A DNA stretch of 64,000 bases from positions 12,740,258-12,804,257 of the forward strand of contig CM060468.1 in the NCBI GenBank assembly GCA_030544235.1, read 5' to 3'. Both the position numbers and the translations under genes were made by a program. The notes under the pieces were generated by a model. That model ran no database searches. It saw only the letters and a list, made by a program, of their open reading frames with translations, and was not told the origin of the DNA. Every line of letters starts with the position of its first letter. The stretch's first letter is position 1. Positions 1-12,990 of the stretch are shown here, piece after piece. Origin of the DNA: Lepturacanthus savala (Eukaryota > Chordata > Actinopteri > Scombriformes > Trichiuridae).

Positions 1-134
1 TATGGCAAGCAAGGAATGATTAATGTATAATGTGAAATACAGAGGGGAGTGCTTGTTACCCTTAGTAACATATCCCCACATTGACCATATATGGTTCAGC
101 CATATACCAGGTTTTGCCTAGTCTTGATTTCAAA

Positions 135-137
<3 letters not shown>

Positions 138-225
<88 letters not shown>
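138..225. repeat. (CT)n microsatellite, interrupted once
   Basis: An 88-bp CT dinucleotide run is broken by CATT at about 174-177. It also produces an apparent 60-residue open frame of alternating Ser and Leu, which is not a gene. Confidence 0.95.
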
Positions 226-227
<2 letters not shown>

Positions 228-3200
228 CACATCTCTAGCCTTTTTGGTTGAGATGATTCGAGACGCTCAATAATAGCGCTGTACAGTCATCTTTATTGGT
301 GACGTTTTGTATGGTTATATGTCTTCTTAACAGCCACACTGGGGAAAATAGAGTGAAATGATATCTGAAATCCTGGCAAGCCAGGGAGATTTACTTTGCG
401 GCAAGCTTTCGTTTATTATTTTTATTATGTTTATAGTATTTATTATTATCCCCATGCAAGCACAGTGAAGCTGCTGGCTGACGCCGATGGCAGTCTAAAT
501 ACTTATAGCATCAAGACACAATGTATATGGTTCAGAGCTAATAGCATGGCAATAATGGATTCATTTAATTTCAATCTTCCCCATTTGCAGGCACACTTAC
601 TCGAGCATTGGTTTGTAAGTTGTCTGCAACGTATTGTGAATGTGAAGCAGCACGATAAATGAAAATGTTCCCATTTAATCAATTTAATAATATATGTTAT
701 AGTATATTTGTGTTATTTGTATAATGGTTATAATAAATTAGCAAAGATAAAAACAAAACAACTGAAATCAATCAATCTCACCCAGTTTACGTGGGAGGTG
801 ACATGTACAGTATAATCACAGATGGCAGGTACCAACCTGCTGTTAACTAGACAAATCAAATGTTAACAAATGTCCAGTAGCCAAAATTTGCACAAATAAT
901 GCAAGATGAGTATAAATACCTCCTTTTAAATAAAAATTAACCCACTTCATGAATTACTGGAATGTTCTCAGCATTGTATTCCCTTAGACTGACACAGCCA
1001 TTGCTATTATGGTTTTCTTGTAATAAGAATTAAAATGCAGAATGCACTGCTGTTCTTGGAAGAGTAAAAAGAAAGGAGAAAGGGTGAAGTGGAAAATCAA
1101 ATATCGTTCTTTCCCTGCTACTGTATTTAATACAAATGACATGAAACTTTCCACTGTTCAACCCATAGACTGAATCTAAAGAGTAATGTAATTTTTTAAA
1201 GTTATTCATTGACATTTTCATTGTATTTGAGGTGAGCTGAGGTCATGGTACTTGTTCAACTGGAACACTTCGCATGAAACGAAGATCAATAAAATTGTCC
1301 AAGTAGTTCATTATCAGAACAGCTCGCATAGCAGCGGCCATGGAGAAAGCAGGACATTATACTTTCAGTGACTTCATTGAGAACACACTTTAACATACAG
1401 TCAATGTAGAGATAGTCTGTTATCTTTTTAATATCATCTTTTTAATTCTGTTCGGTTTAGGTTGATCAGCTCATCAAACACTAGCGTCTATTTCCAGCTT
1501 TACTGCACCTATGCAGTGAACACACCACAAGAGTATCAGTTTTCACAGTTTTTCATTTTACCGTAATCATCAGTTATGACCAAACGTTGCATTCTTTCCA
1601 TATGTGTGTGTGAGTGTGCGTGTTCATGCGGAGTACGGTAAGTGCTCCCTGAAGAATCGCTCTGTTGCATCATTTTATCCAAGCCTCAGCAGTAATGACT
1701 GAACAGCGGGCAATATTATTAGACCATGCTGCATGTTGCAATGAATCCATACACTTGCTCCAGGTAATCTGATTTCTATTTCTACTGTTTCTCTTTGTCT
1801 CGGCTCTTTCATTAAAACGTCTGCTGCCAGCCAACACTGAAGCTGATCTAGCAATAGCGAAAGGAGGATTTTTTTAAGGACAGTAAATGTTCTTTCTGTT
1901 CCAGATAGTGCTGAGGGCGATGATGCACACGCATCATTAGACTCGGTATTTGTCAACACGTGTGAGAAATGGTACTGTTTTGTACATATTTGTCCTTGAT
2001 ACCCAATTTTGCAGTAAATACGGGACCTTTGCCCACAATTTTTGAAATCTGGTCCTGTAGAGAGTAGTATTTTTATGCTGCATATATTGTTTAATTTTAA
2101 GCTAACTCAATAAGACACAGAGATATGTTTTGAAGGCTCCAAAACTGTAACCATGCTGAAAGAAGATGCGCTGACTCCTATCAGCACAACCTGCATTCAG
2201 TCCGCACGATGACAGAGCAGAAACGTACCCAAGAAACTGAAAACGATCAGAATGATTATTATTGTGGATGTGTTGAAAGTGTCTGAATAAATCGGACTTG
2301 TACACGCACGGATTACAGTTTTATCCGGCGATCCTCCACAGCGGCAGCAGCCGTCGCCCCATGCAGAGCGCCTCGTGCCTCGTTTGATCCAGCCTGGCAG
2401 AGTAAATCTGGTTCAAGTCAAAATTTACAAAAAAACAAAACATAGTTGTATCCATGTTTTTAACAAATGAAAATACTCTGTCGCATAATTTTTGGTGTGA
2501 GATTAGCTGTTATGAATCATGGTTATCCACACTTCGCTATAACCATTGCCCACCCCTGTCCTAGACCGATGGAAGCATGAGGAATTGCAGGTGAGCCTTT
2601 CAGCAAAAGCGGTATTGGACAAATCAGTCTAAAATACTGGATTCTAGAGTAGTTTTAATTGAAATGGCCAATTTTCATGTTGCACAGACTGTGGTAAGAC
2701 ATTAAATGGTTGAATGGAATATATAAACGTTACCTGCTGTAACTGATGAAATGATATGTTAGGATGTGACAGATGGCAGGATTCTAGAAATAATATCTTA
2801 CTGCAGGCTGAAATAAGAACTAATAAATAATAAATTAATTAATAAATAAGAATTGCTTATGGTTTTGTGTTCCACAGAACTTCAAGAAGAAGCTCTCCCT
2901 CAGCGGCCTGTGCCATGTCATGTGCTGGCTTCTAATTAGCAACAAGATTTGGACAAACCGCCAGTGTGGCTTGTGTTGGGTCTACAATATAGCACTTAGA
3001 GTATATAGCAGTAGCTGTGTAAACTGATTCAAAAGCAGGAATTACTGTCATTTTTAAGAGCTTTACAGTTGTTTTGAATTTTACTAAGAACATTAGAATG
3101 CAGACTAGTGGCTCAGTCCGCTAATATCATCAGGAACATGTCTCTTAGTGCCTTAGTACATGTCACTAATTTTTCTCAATATATTTCAGGAGAACAGTGA

Positions 3201-5299
3201 TGACATGGTTTGTGTCTTACAATTATTTCTACCATAAAATACAAATTAAAGCCAACAGTAGATCGACTAGTCATCGTTTTAGACTAAAGTTGTCACTCTG
3301 GGCAATATTTTGCACTGATATTCATTAACTGTCGATCTGGCGGTTGGCATGCCAAAGCTTTAGGAGGTTATGAAACAGCATGTAGGGAATCATACTGATA
3401 CTAAAGCTGCGCTGAAACTGATATTATTGAAATTCATTTTTGTGGGTCTGCAGTTCCTCGAGGCAAAATGAGACCAAGTGAGTCTTATTGCAGGTTTTAC
3501 AGCCTGCAAACCCTGAAGCTGGTGGAGAAAAAAATCCTCCCACAACATGCTGCAACGATTCGTGATATTGAAGCAACAATAGGAAAAACATTTAATTAGC
3601 GAGCCATGTTCAGGTAGGGAACATGGGGGTGTTTTATTTTTTTTTTTTTTCCCACATGTGGCTATGACTTGCAGGTCAGCACTGTATTCTATTGCCTGTT
3701 TGTTCATGCCTTGGTAATAATGAATGGTGAATAATAATATTAGACCATGCAGTATGTCTCAATGAATTGCCACGTCCCCTGCAGGTAATCGGACTTCAGT
3801 GGGATAGAAGATGCACACTGACCCACACCTACACACTTGTGTACGCACACACAGTGAGAGCCTCCACTGCCGTTGCCTGTCTAATGCGTTTCATTAAGGC
3901 CCATCTTTTTCCACTGGGCATGATAGTGGCGCTGTACACAGAAAAAAAATGTTTGTTTCCTCTGTGTTTGTTTTTTCACGCTCTGGCATTTGGAAGATGA
4001 AAAGCATGAGAAGAGATGACAGTGGATTTTAAGTGTTATACGTCGCCTTTGTAAAACACAGGGGTGTTTAAACTGAATGGAGCCATGTTTGCAGTAATTG
4101 CCTGTGACGTCTTTCTGTTGTTCTTCACTCTCTCGGCTTAGCTGCTGTTGTTTTCATGTTCTGATCAAAGGATTTCCATTTGCAGACTTTCTTCTCTTCC
4201 TGTTCCCTTCATTTTGCGTAGTTTTTTTTGTTCCCCCTTTTTTCTATGCTTATAAGCACAAGCAAGCAGGCACGCGTGTAATCGCAAACACAAACATGCA
4301 TTTCCCAACATTTTTCTGCTTCTCTTCCCTTGGTTTTTTCTTATCTCCAATTTCCTCAGGTCACATTCGCCATTTATCTTTTTCACCATTTTCTTTTTGC
4401 CACAGTCACTGTATTTCCTTTCCCTCCCTTTCTTTGTCTCTGTCTCTCACCCTCCTCTGTCTGTTGCTGCACTCTCATTACTCATTAGCTGTTAAGTGGA
4501 TTTTGTTGCAGGACAATAGCTGTGATGAGTGTGTGATGTGTGTTTTTCTTTAACATCAAACTGAAACATTAGTTGCTGAAATGTACAGTGCCTAAACCTA
4601 AATCGTCACACCTGTCTCTTTGTTTGTGCTGATTGTCTCTATTTACTGCATCTCTCCTGAATACTTGATTTCTTTGTCTTTACTTCAGAATTTTAGAAAA
4701 CATAATTTCATATATTTTAAATAGCATAGTCTTACTGCAGTGCTGTTGATTTTCTTCATTGTAATGCACATCATCCCATCTCATTCTCATTCTCACGCAC
4801 ACACATGCAAGAACTCAATCCCAAACCTAACCCTCATATGTGTGTTGTTTCCATGGATTTATGATGTGGATGAAAGGAAGGGCATTAGTTAATATTGATG
4901 AGTGCTGCTACTCAGTCCCTCTCACTGAGGCTCTCTTAGAGATGAGAGGCATGACCTTTACAGACACGCACACATGCACACACACACATGCACACCCCCA
5001 CATGAATGTGTGTACCAACCCAAACACACACTGAACAGATATGAGCAGAAAAAAAAGAAAAAAAAAGTGTGTGCATTGGATTCTTAAAGTTGAACTATTC
5101 ACAATCTAAGTGTGTGTAAAGATGGACAATGAGTCCGGGAGCTTTAAGGGTGATACTAAATTTTAATTAATTAGAAACAAACTTTTCATAAAAACGAGCA
5201 CTTGAAAATACATTAGTGAGATAAGAACTTCCTAAAATGACAGGAACTATATTTTGGAAAAATAGTTGACGTGTACTTTTATTTTTTTAACTTAGCTCA

Positions 5300-5450
5300 T
5301 GATTCATTTGTTAACATGGTGGGGGCGGGACTTAGAACCCTATACTGCAGCCAGCCACCAGGGGGGCAATCGAAATATTTTGTCTTCACTTTTCAGGCGC
5401 TGACATGTTGTTCATCTTCATATGCAGTCAGTGGTGCACACATGTAATAC
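5300..5450 (+). repeat. Fish interspersed repeat fragment
   Basis: The segment contains ACTGCAGCCAGCCACCAGG followed by GGGGCAATCG and a TCTTCATATGCAGTCAGTGG-like end. I recognise this arrangement as a dispersed repeat found in many teleost genomes. The family name is not certain and no terminal repeats or target duplications were resolved. Confidence 0.5.
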
Positions 5451-6049
5451 TGGTCTGTATTGGGTAAAATATGTGTTTGCTCATTCTGAACGGTGAGATT
5501 CTTCCAAACCTCAAAGCCGCTGTTGGCCTTGAACCAATTCATCCCTAATGGCCCATTGGTATTCAGCTAGGGTAATAGATTCTGAGGTAACCAGCAGGTA
5601 ATTCATCACACTTACAAATAGGAAGAGACAGTGTAGGAAGCAAAAAAAGCTATTAAACTGATCAGAGCAGGGCCAGGGCTCATATGGAGAGAGAGAGAGA
5701 AAAGCTCTCATGGAAATAGAAGAAAATAATTAATTATGCACACTCTAGCAATTATCAAGGGGGCAGATAGCAGCAGCACATGTAAAAACATTAGCGTCAG
5801 TCGTAGCCAGATCATGCAATGATAGGAATAGTATGGTCTGGCTGTACTGTACCTGTTATCATTTCTGCTATCTGGGGGAGAAAAAAAAAACATTCCCGCT
5901 TGTTTGAATTTTTGTAAATCAATCACAATCATCTGCTAAGCCCAGGATGTAGCAACGGTTTTGCGAAATTGTGTCACAGGAAGAATTTGACCCTGGAATT
6001 AAGATGGGTAAATGCCCGTGAAATAAAATGCCACATAAAGCAGTAAAAG

Positions 6050-6135
6050 AAATGTCAATCAATCAATCTTTATTTATATAGCACTTTTCATACATTAAAA
6101 AAAATAGTACAAAGTGCTTCACATAACAAAACAAA
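6050..6135 (+). repeat. Dispersed repeat with TTTATTTATATAGCACTTTT core
   Basis: The core CTTTATTTATATAGCACTTT followed by an A-rich tract and AAAGTGCTTCACATAA is a common teleost repeat motif. It is related to the copies at 8505-8610 and 17110-17215. Confidence 0.55.
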
Positions 6136-7454
6136 ACGTAACAGAAGACAGATAACTATAGTAACCCCACACCCTTTCCACACATGCACACAGCGAATGA
6201 TGGCATAGAACAGAGACATGGCCAGGCCCAGAGGATGCAGATCAGGAGTCGTCCTCCCCGACTCATGAGGAAACACTCATATGCCAACTTTTACTGATTA
6301 AAAAAAAAGAAAAAGGTAACTTGCCATGCTCAGCGTGTAGATTGCTAGCTCGGAGGTCATCATTCTCGTTTCACGTAGCGACTGGGTTTTTGGGTATCAG
6401 TTCGGCCAATGAACAAGACGACATGAACTTTGACGCGCACACTCAGATGCGTTTGAAGCAAATCATCTAACCTTTATTCTGGAGAGAGAAATGGCCACTG
6501 TGTATGTTTGGACGTGTTCTCGTCTGTGTGTTTACAGGTCCTCAGAGGTCAATTTCCTTCTGACAGCGTTGGTATTTATCTCCATAAGCTCACAGGTTTA
6601 CCTGTGTGTGTTCATGTGTCTCTCTCTGTGTGTGTGTGTGTGTTAGTTTTTCAAAAGTCACATCACGGTTTGCCTGCCTTCTGCCTGCCGTCTTCTTGCT
6701 GAGGTAGTGAGTGCATCAAATAACACACGTACACGCGTATGCACACTCGCACACACACACAATCGATCTGGCCCTTCAGACAGTCACAGTGATGGATGGA
6801 TACTCCCTTGCTTCTATTTTTACCCCTGAGTACTAAGGGTGTGTCTGCTTTTTTATTTTCAGAAAGTATAGAAACACAGAGAAAATCCTTGTATCGTAAT
6901 ACAAACCACAAACTAGCCTGCATGCGTGCACCTGCACGAAGGATATTTGTGATTGTATGCATTCCTTATACATTGTAACAATTGATGACGTGTGTGCGTG
7001 TGTGTGCGTGTATGCATGCGTGTGTGTGTGTGTGTTTCTATCCTGGCCGGGTCGTAGCCCAGCAGGTTTTTCCTGGCTGAGCCACATCATCTTCGTTCAG
7101 CCTCCTCTCCTACTTCTGAGGCGGCAGCGAGGCAGAGCACCACATGGTACCACTTGCTGCCTCACAAGGAGGCTCCTGAGCAGTTTTCCTTCTCTAATCA
7201 TACACAAACATGTCAAAGCAAAACAAGATCAAAGACGCATCTCTCGCTGGTCCTTGGATATGCAATTTTAGCTCAGCTGAATATTGTTGACTGTCGTTGT
7301 GCTTCTACTAGGATAGAGTAGGCAAATATCTATTTGTTTTCCCCCCAAGGTTAAAAACATGAATATATATGTATATATATTACATTGATCGGCTGATAAT
7401 TTTCAAAAATAAGAATGAATATACCACCAATCAATAAAAATCAAAACCTTAAAC

Positions 7455-7545
7455 CAGGGGTGTCAAACTCAATTTCATGCCGGGCCACATCAGTGCTCTG
7501 GTTTCCCTCAAAGGGCCAATTGTAAAGATCATATATTGACACATA
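7455..7545 (+). mobile_element. hAT-like transposon end fragment
   Basis: The sequence starts CAGGGGTGTCAAACTCA, followed by GGGCCACATCAG and CAAAGGGCCA. This matches, from memory, the terminal sequence of a widespread vertebrate non-autonomous hAT-type element. The opposite end (TGAGTTTGACACCCCTG) was not seen nearby, so this is probably a truncated copy. Confidence 0.5.
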
Positions 7546-8504
7546 TGCCTTAAACAAACTGCCTGAAACTCTCTAAGTCACTGTGTTGAATTCTCTATCT
7601 TTATTGGATAGTGTTACTTTTATTTGTTGAAGCAGACATTTCGCCAATGACGTTGTGCAACCTTTTTTTTCCGGAAAGCTATCGGTCATTTCCGACAGCA
7701 AAGAACAATTTTTTTTTTTCCGCTGAAGACTTCCAAAAACGTTACATGCGAAGCGGAAGGTCAGACTGCAGTTAATGATCGCCCTGTTTTTTTTTTTTTT
7801 CACCCTTTGACCCTCACTAAAATCAGGTCCAAAATTAGTTGAAATAAATTTCTCCTGGCTGCAACGTTGTCAGCGATAACGCTCAAGGACACAGAGGCTG
7901 CTCGTTATTTTCCCGACAATCTTCTGTGATTCCTCTCATTGTAAAAGCTCCCTCAAAACATCCTCCAGACAATAAAACATGATTCGGAGGTGAATACTTC
8001 TATCATGTCTCCATTTAGAGAGGCACTGAGCTGGGGAAATGTAAACTAACTCAGCATCCACATTTCCTCATGTGCGGTGCCGGAAGAGTTCAAAACAAGG
8101 TCGAAGCCTTCCCATCTGGGGCCTTTTTAGTTGGAGCAGTCACCAGAGGCTGCTACTAAATGGGATCAACAACTGCCTGGGGGACCCCGTTGCTGTTTTT
8201 TTTTTCCCTCAGCCTCGGTTTTTCTCAAGGTAGATGGCACTGTTCGCTGTTTGCTGAAAAAACTGTCTGACTGTGCCACCCACGAGTGGTATTTTAAATC
8301 GATGCTCAATTCCGCCTTTCTATTTTGAGCCTGCTTGTGTCCATCCATCCGTCTGCAGCGCATTCAAATTCAAGTAGTTAGCTTTCCATTAGATTAGACG
8401 TGCTTTCATATTCTGTCAAGATGAACGCTCCACTCTAAAACCCAGGATTGCAAGAGTTGTCAAAGCATGGTAATTACACATATACATATGGAATTCACAT
8501 GGCA

Positions 8505-8610
8505 AGCCAAGGCAAGTTTATTTGTATAGCACATTTCAACAAGAAGGTAATTAAAAGTGCTGTACTTAAAACATTAAAAGCATCAAGATACAATTTAAAA
8601 CAGTCAATTG
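8505..8610 (+). repeat. Dispersed repeat, copy 1 (TTTGTATAGCACATTTCAAC)
   Basis: Shares GCAAGTTTATTTGTATAGCA, AACAAGAAGGTAATT and a CATCAAGATACAATTTAAAA tail with the copy at 17110-17215 on the same strand, so this is a real two-copy family within the window. It is typical of fish retroposon tails. Confidence 0.6.
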
Positions 8611-11600
8611 GAAAAAAAAAATTGGGAAATGTCAGACTGTGCAGAATGTGTTTTGTTTGAAAAGAAAAGCTCATACATTTCCTTCAACACGGTTGTCTTT
8701 CTTTCCTTCTTTCTTTTCTTATGAAGGTATTGGTGTTTGTAAGGCAGTAGGTGAGCCTGGAGAAGAGATATTTGGGTCAGGAATGTGCTTGGTGTCTGCG
8801 ATAGGACGGAAGAAGTGGTAGTAGATCAGGTGAGAGGGGGGGAGAGAGAGAGAGGGAGGAAAGAGGAGCTTTTCAGCTCACCAGGAGATACAGTTTAGAC
8901 TCCTGCGTGTATACAGATTTAATCTCATCACCTCTATCTCTGCAGCTCCTCTGCGAAAAAGCATATCTGTGCGATATAACGCATATTGTTGCGGCCTTGA
9001 TGTTCTAGACAATAACGCTTGGCTGTCTGTGGTGTATAATTGTGAGACAGTGAGTCATGGAAACACTCACACGGACAAAGAGCGTCTATAACAGCAATCA
9101 CCTCTAGGTGGGGATTATAACACTGTGTCTTATCAGCGCATCTGTTACACAGACTGCGAATCGTTGGCACCGATGCACATGCACTTAAATTCTCTCTCTC
9201 TCTCTCTCTCTCCGGCTCACTCATTCAGCAGACTATAGACACACATACTGTACATATGTCCTACTCTCCCCGCTCATTCTCCCACAGGCTCCATCCCTCA
9301 CACACGGTCACCCGCTCGAGGGGACGACGGGATGATAGTACAGATGGCATACTGGAGTAATATTCTCCATATGGGAAGGTAATATAGTCAGAGCAGCCGT
9401 CTGGGGAGATGGAGAGAGGGAGATTAGATCTGCAGGGAGAGACACAGACAGAGGGAGTTTGTGTCGTACATGGTGACAGGATTGTGCCGGACTGAATTTG
9501 GTAAATGCGGAAGAGTTGCCGTTTAATTATAATAAACGTCTGTCTCCATTGAGCTGCGTTCTCAAATCCTGTTTTAATGGTTCTTTTGTGACATTTTGTG
9601 TTGACCACTGCGTTGTAAAAAAATAAGGTTTGATTTATATAGTACTACATCATACTCTTTCCACAGTTTCACCATATGCAGTACATGCAGTATTTGTAGT
9701 AGGTTAGAGCACCTGTATTTGATCATTATTAATAAAACATCTCGTCTTGACGTTTGAGGGACACTGCGCAACTATAAATAAGGAGAAATCAATGGTCGGA
9801 TTCAATCGGTGGTCGGGGCAAGCAGGTTTCATAATGGGGACTCTTGTCAGAAGCATTAACGAATAAACAACTGAAGTAACCTTGAAGTGAAAGACTGAGT
9901 CCATCCACTGTATCAGTGGTGCTATAGACTGATGTTATCTGTGTCGAAGATGCCAAAGAAGGCACGTTCTATATGGAAGGCACAGGTTTTACTTCAATCG
10001 CATCGACACAATTGAACAGGATTGGGTTGATGCCTTGAATCGAAAAGGACAACCACCACTGATGGGAACAACTGTGATGACAAGTTCCTGAGGGAATGGC
10101 CTTGTGTGTGTTCCAGGGAATGTAGCAGGATCAGCACCATGGAGAGCGCTGTGACAAACACAATATCTGTCGTCTTAAATCCACTTTAAGTGAAGTATCT
10201 AAAGCAGGAATTTGGAAGTACAGAATAGAATAATAGGCACTAGATACCATTTTTATCACGTCGTCATAAATGTATTTATCGCACCATACACTACATATAG
10301 ATATAAGGACACAGAGCAAGAGAAGCAATGGCATGACATGAAAAAAGAAAGCTGCTTTGAAATCAAATGTCACGAGTATATTACCTGCCATTGATCTAAC
10401 TGGAAAATGTCTCTAAAACATAAGTAAACAGCAATATGAGACCATATCTAAAGGAATAGTTAATATCAGCACTCTCCATACTCCTCCAAATCACTTCCTG
10501 TTGTGGAAACAAATCTAAAAGACTAGACGGTACAGATTGTAGGTTCTTTTTATAGAGCAGGGATCTATATTTCATGAGATGACTTCTGTGCTCTGAGCTC
10601 TGGACGTTTTGGTTGGTTTTCTGCTGCGGATGCTAGATACGACGCCGCCAGCCGAGAGAAAATGAGATATTGGAGGAATACCTAGCGAACAGACTTATAA
10701 TATGCTAACTGCGCATCAAGCTCGGGAAACATGTCTCTTTTTATTAATTGTAACAAGACGGGATATTTTCTCCCAGGGACAATAAAGGCGGCGATTTGCA
10801 GCATTCACTGAATCTGTGCACAGTATGTGTTTCCCCGCGTTTGTGCTCATCCAACCATCCATCCAAGCATTTGTATCCCCGCACACATGTCTTTGCACAT
10901 TCTTCTTCATATGTCATTTTTGTGTGCGCAATTATCTGCCCTGTTTGTTTGTGCTCATCTGCATGCAAACAGCTTAGCCCGAAGACAGAGAGCGAGTGAG
11001 TCATTAAGAAATATGTCCTGGAAGCCTGATGTGCCGATGGGTCTCTCTCAACATGTGTGATCGTGTGTATATAGTATATGATCCCTGTGGTGTATATAAA
11101 TAGTGTGATTTCTGCTACAGGGAAACTATTGCTGAATATGAGTCTTTGAATCAATTGATCTGGCGTCTCTATCAAAATGCAAGAAATGTTTTTTAGTTTA
11201 AGGCTGATTTGTTCTGTATAGATAATGAGTAAACCATACTTGTATAAACCAGGCCAATAAGCGAGTAAGCTCTTGTTCAGCACACTTGAGAAACATTCTG
11301 CTGACATACAATATTCTTCCAGTAGCTGTCATTAGATTGCCCCGTGTTCCAGAGCCAATTACTTGTAAATTGACCATGTATACCCGAATTCACACCTTTT
11401 TCTTATGTTTGAACGTATGCGTGCTGCAGGGCGTGAACGTGTTTGCCGTGAAATGCATGCCGATGTTTAAAATTTATAAAAGAAACATGATTAGCACTTC
11501 TTTTTTTTCCACTCAGCCTGTTTCTCTCTCAAGGAGAAATCTGTTTCAAACAGATTTCTAACTAGGACAGTCTGCTTCTGTGCATCGCTGATAAACTTCT

Positions 11601-12149
11601 TTTTTCATTGTGTTCTTTGGGCAAATCCTCAGCATTAGATTCCCTACCCAGAAAAAAAAAAAGAAATTCTACAGCTCCCACAGTCATGTATTAAGACTGT
11701 TATGTTTACTGTGAACTCACATCTTGTACAGTAGCTGCAGTGTAATTATACGTCTCGCAGTTCTTCTCCTCTATATATATGTATTTGATTCTTCAGGGTT
11801 TCTGCTTATGTTTTATCCAACTAGTTCTGTAAAAAAAAAAAAAAAGAATAGACAGCAGTTGAAATATTTTTGCACTCTCACGTCACCCTAATCTGGTGAA
11901 CACCGGGTCACCTGAGTGCAGAATCATCATTGCTGCTCAGTATTGTTGTTTTTCCCTCATCTCTCTGCATATGTATGTGTATTATTCTGTTAACAGCACA
12001 GAGAGTATTTATTTCTATTACTATAATTGATTACTGGTTTTGTATAGCAGCTTATAGTTGTGACCCAATTGTAAATAGTTAGTTGTAGTCAGCTTCTCTT
12101 AAACTACAGTACTATAGCTGTCAGGAAGTCTGAATCTATTTTTCCACAT

Positions 12150-12370
12150 AGGGTTCCTATCATGGCCGTCAAGAGCCGGTTACACAAACTATCTTAAGTT
12201 AAGGTTTTCTTTGTTTGAGTTAAGGTTGCATATAACAATCTTAAGTTTTCTCCTTAAGCATTACTTAAAATGTTGTCTTAAGTAGTTTTTTTCCTTATCT
12301 TGGTTTTATACCTAAAAAAAACAAAACCCTAAGGTACCTCTGACTCAATCTTAACCTCAACATAGCTGAT
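12150..12370. repeat. Degenerate TTAAG-rich segment
   Basis: CTTAAG, TTAAGG and their complements occur about ten times in 220 bases (for example CTTAAGTTAAGG near 12194 and CTTAACC near 12350). It looks like an old repeat or foldback element, but clear ends are not visible. Confidence 0.3.
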
Positions 12371-12839
12371 TTTATGGAGGCAAATGAAGCTTCACCAGAC
12401 TCGGGTTTGTTTTCATTGCTATTTTCTCCCACATTTGTTGTTTCCTGTTATTTGTGGGTCAAACTTACTCACTTTTCTTTAATTGTATTCCTCCAGAAGT
12501 ACTATTTTTTCCTTCTCTGTCCCATTTGGTTCTCTTGCCTTCTTTTCTTCTGCCATTTCTAGATTAACTTTGTGAGACAAAGACAACCGAGTGTGCAAAA
12601 CTACAGTGTGTCACAGCAGAGCCTGAGTCAGGGGCTTTATTTCCCAAAAAACAGTGACATAAACTACAGATCTAAACATTAATACAGGTTTCTAATGTTT
12701 TTGTACTGAGAACATATCAACCAATGTCTGTTTTTGCATTGATGTGGCCACATATTCATTCATCAGAGGCCTCTCTCTTCAACCTTCTCTGTTGTTTTTT
12801 CTTTTTTTCCCCCCCGCTTGTCCCTGAACAGCTCCACTG

Positions 12840-12990
12840 GAGCAATAAACATTTTGTGCCTTGTTCAAGGGCACCTCAACAGCCGTTGTTGAGAGAAGTT
12901 GAAACATTACTCACTGCTATCCCCCCCCCGACCACGCTCCAGCCAGCAATCCTCTCTCTTAAAGCCTGCTACCACCCTGTCTGGGTTCAC
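12840..12990 (-). repeat. Possible tRNA-derived repeat fragment
   Basis: A CTTGTTCAAGGGCACCTCAA motif near the start resembles the antisense tRNA-derived repeat at 17455-17595, which has CTACTCAAGGACGTTTCAAC. It is strongly diverged and interrupted by a C9 run, so the assignment is weak. Confidence 0.35.

Noticed and set aside
2878..3028. Possible exon after TTCCACAG reading NFKKKLSLSGLCHVMCW
   Set aside because: The frame resembles no AMPA receptor exon 1 or 2 and has no good donor; the acceptor-like motif alone is common in introns.
4098..4553. Plus-strand 151-residue frame rich in Phe, Leu and Ser
   Set aside because: The underlying DNA is T/C-rich intron; the product has no domain and consists of low-complexity hydrophobic runs.
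10744..11307. Minus-strand 187-residue frame
   Set aside because: No recognised motif, no splice or promoter context, and overlapping frames on the other strand of similar length suggest chance.
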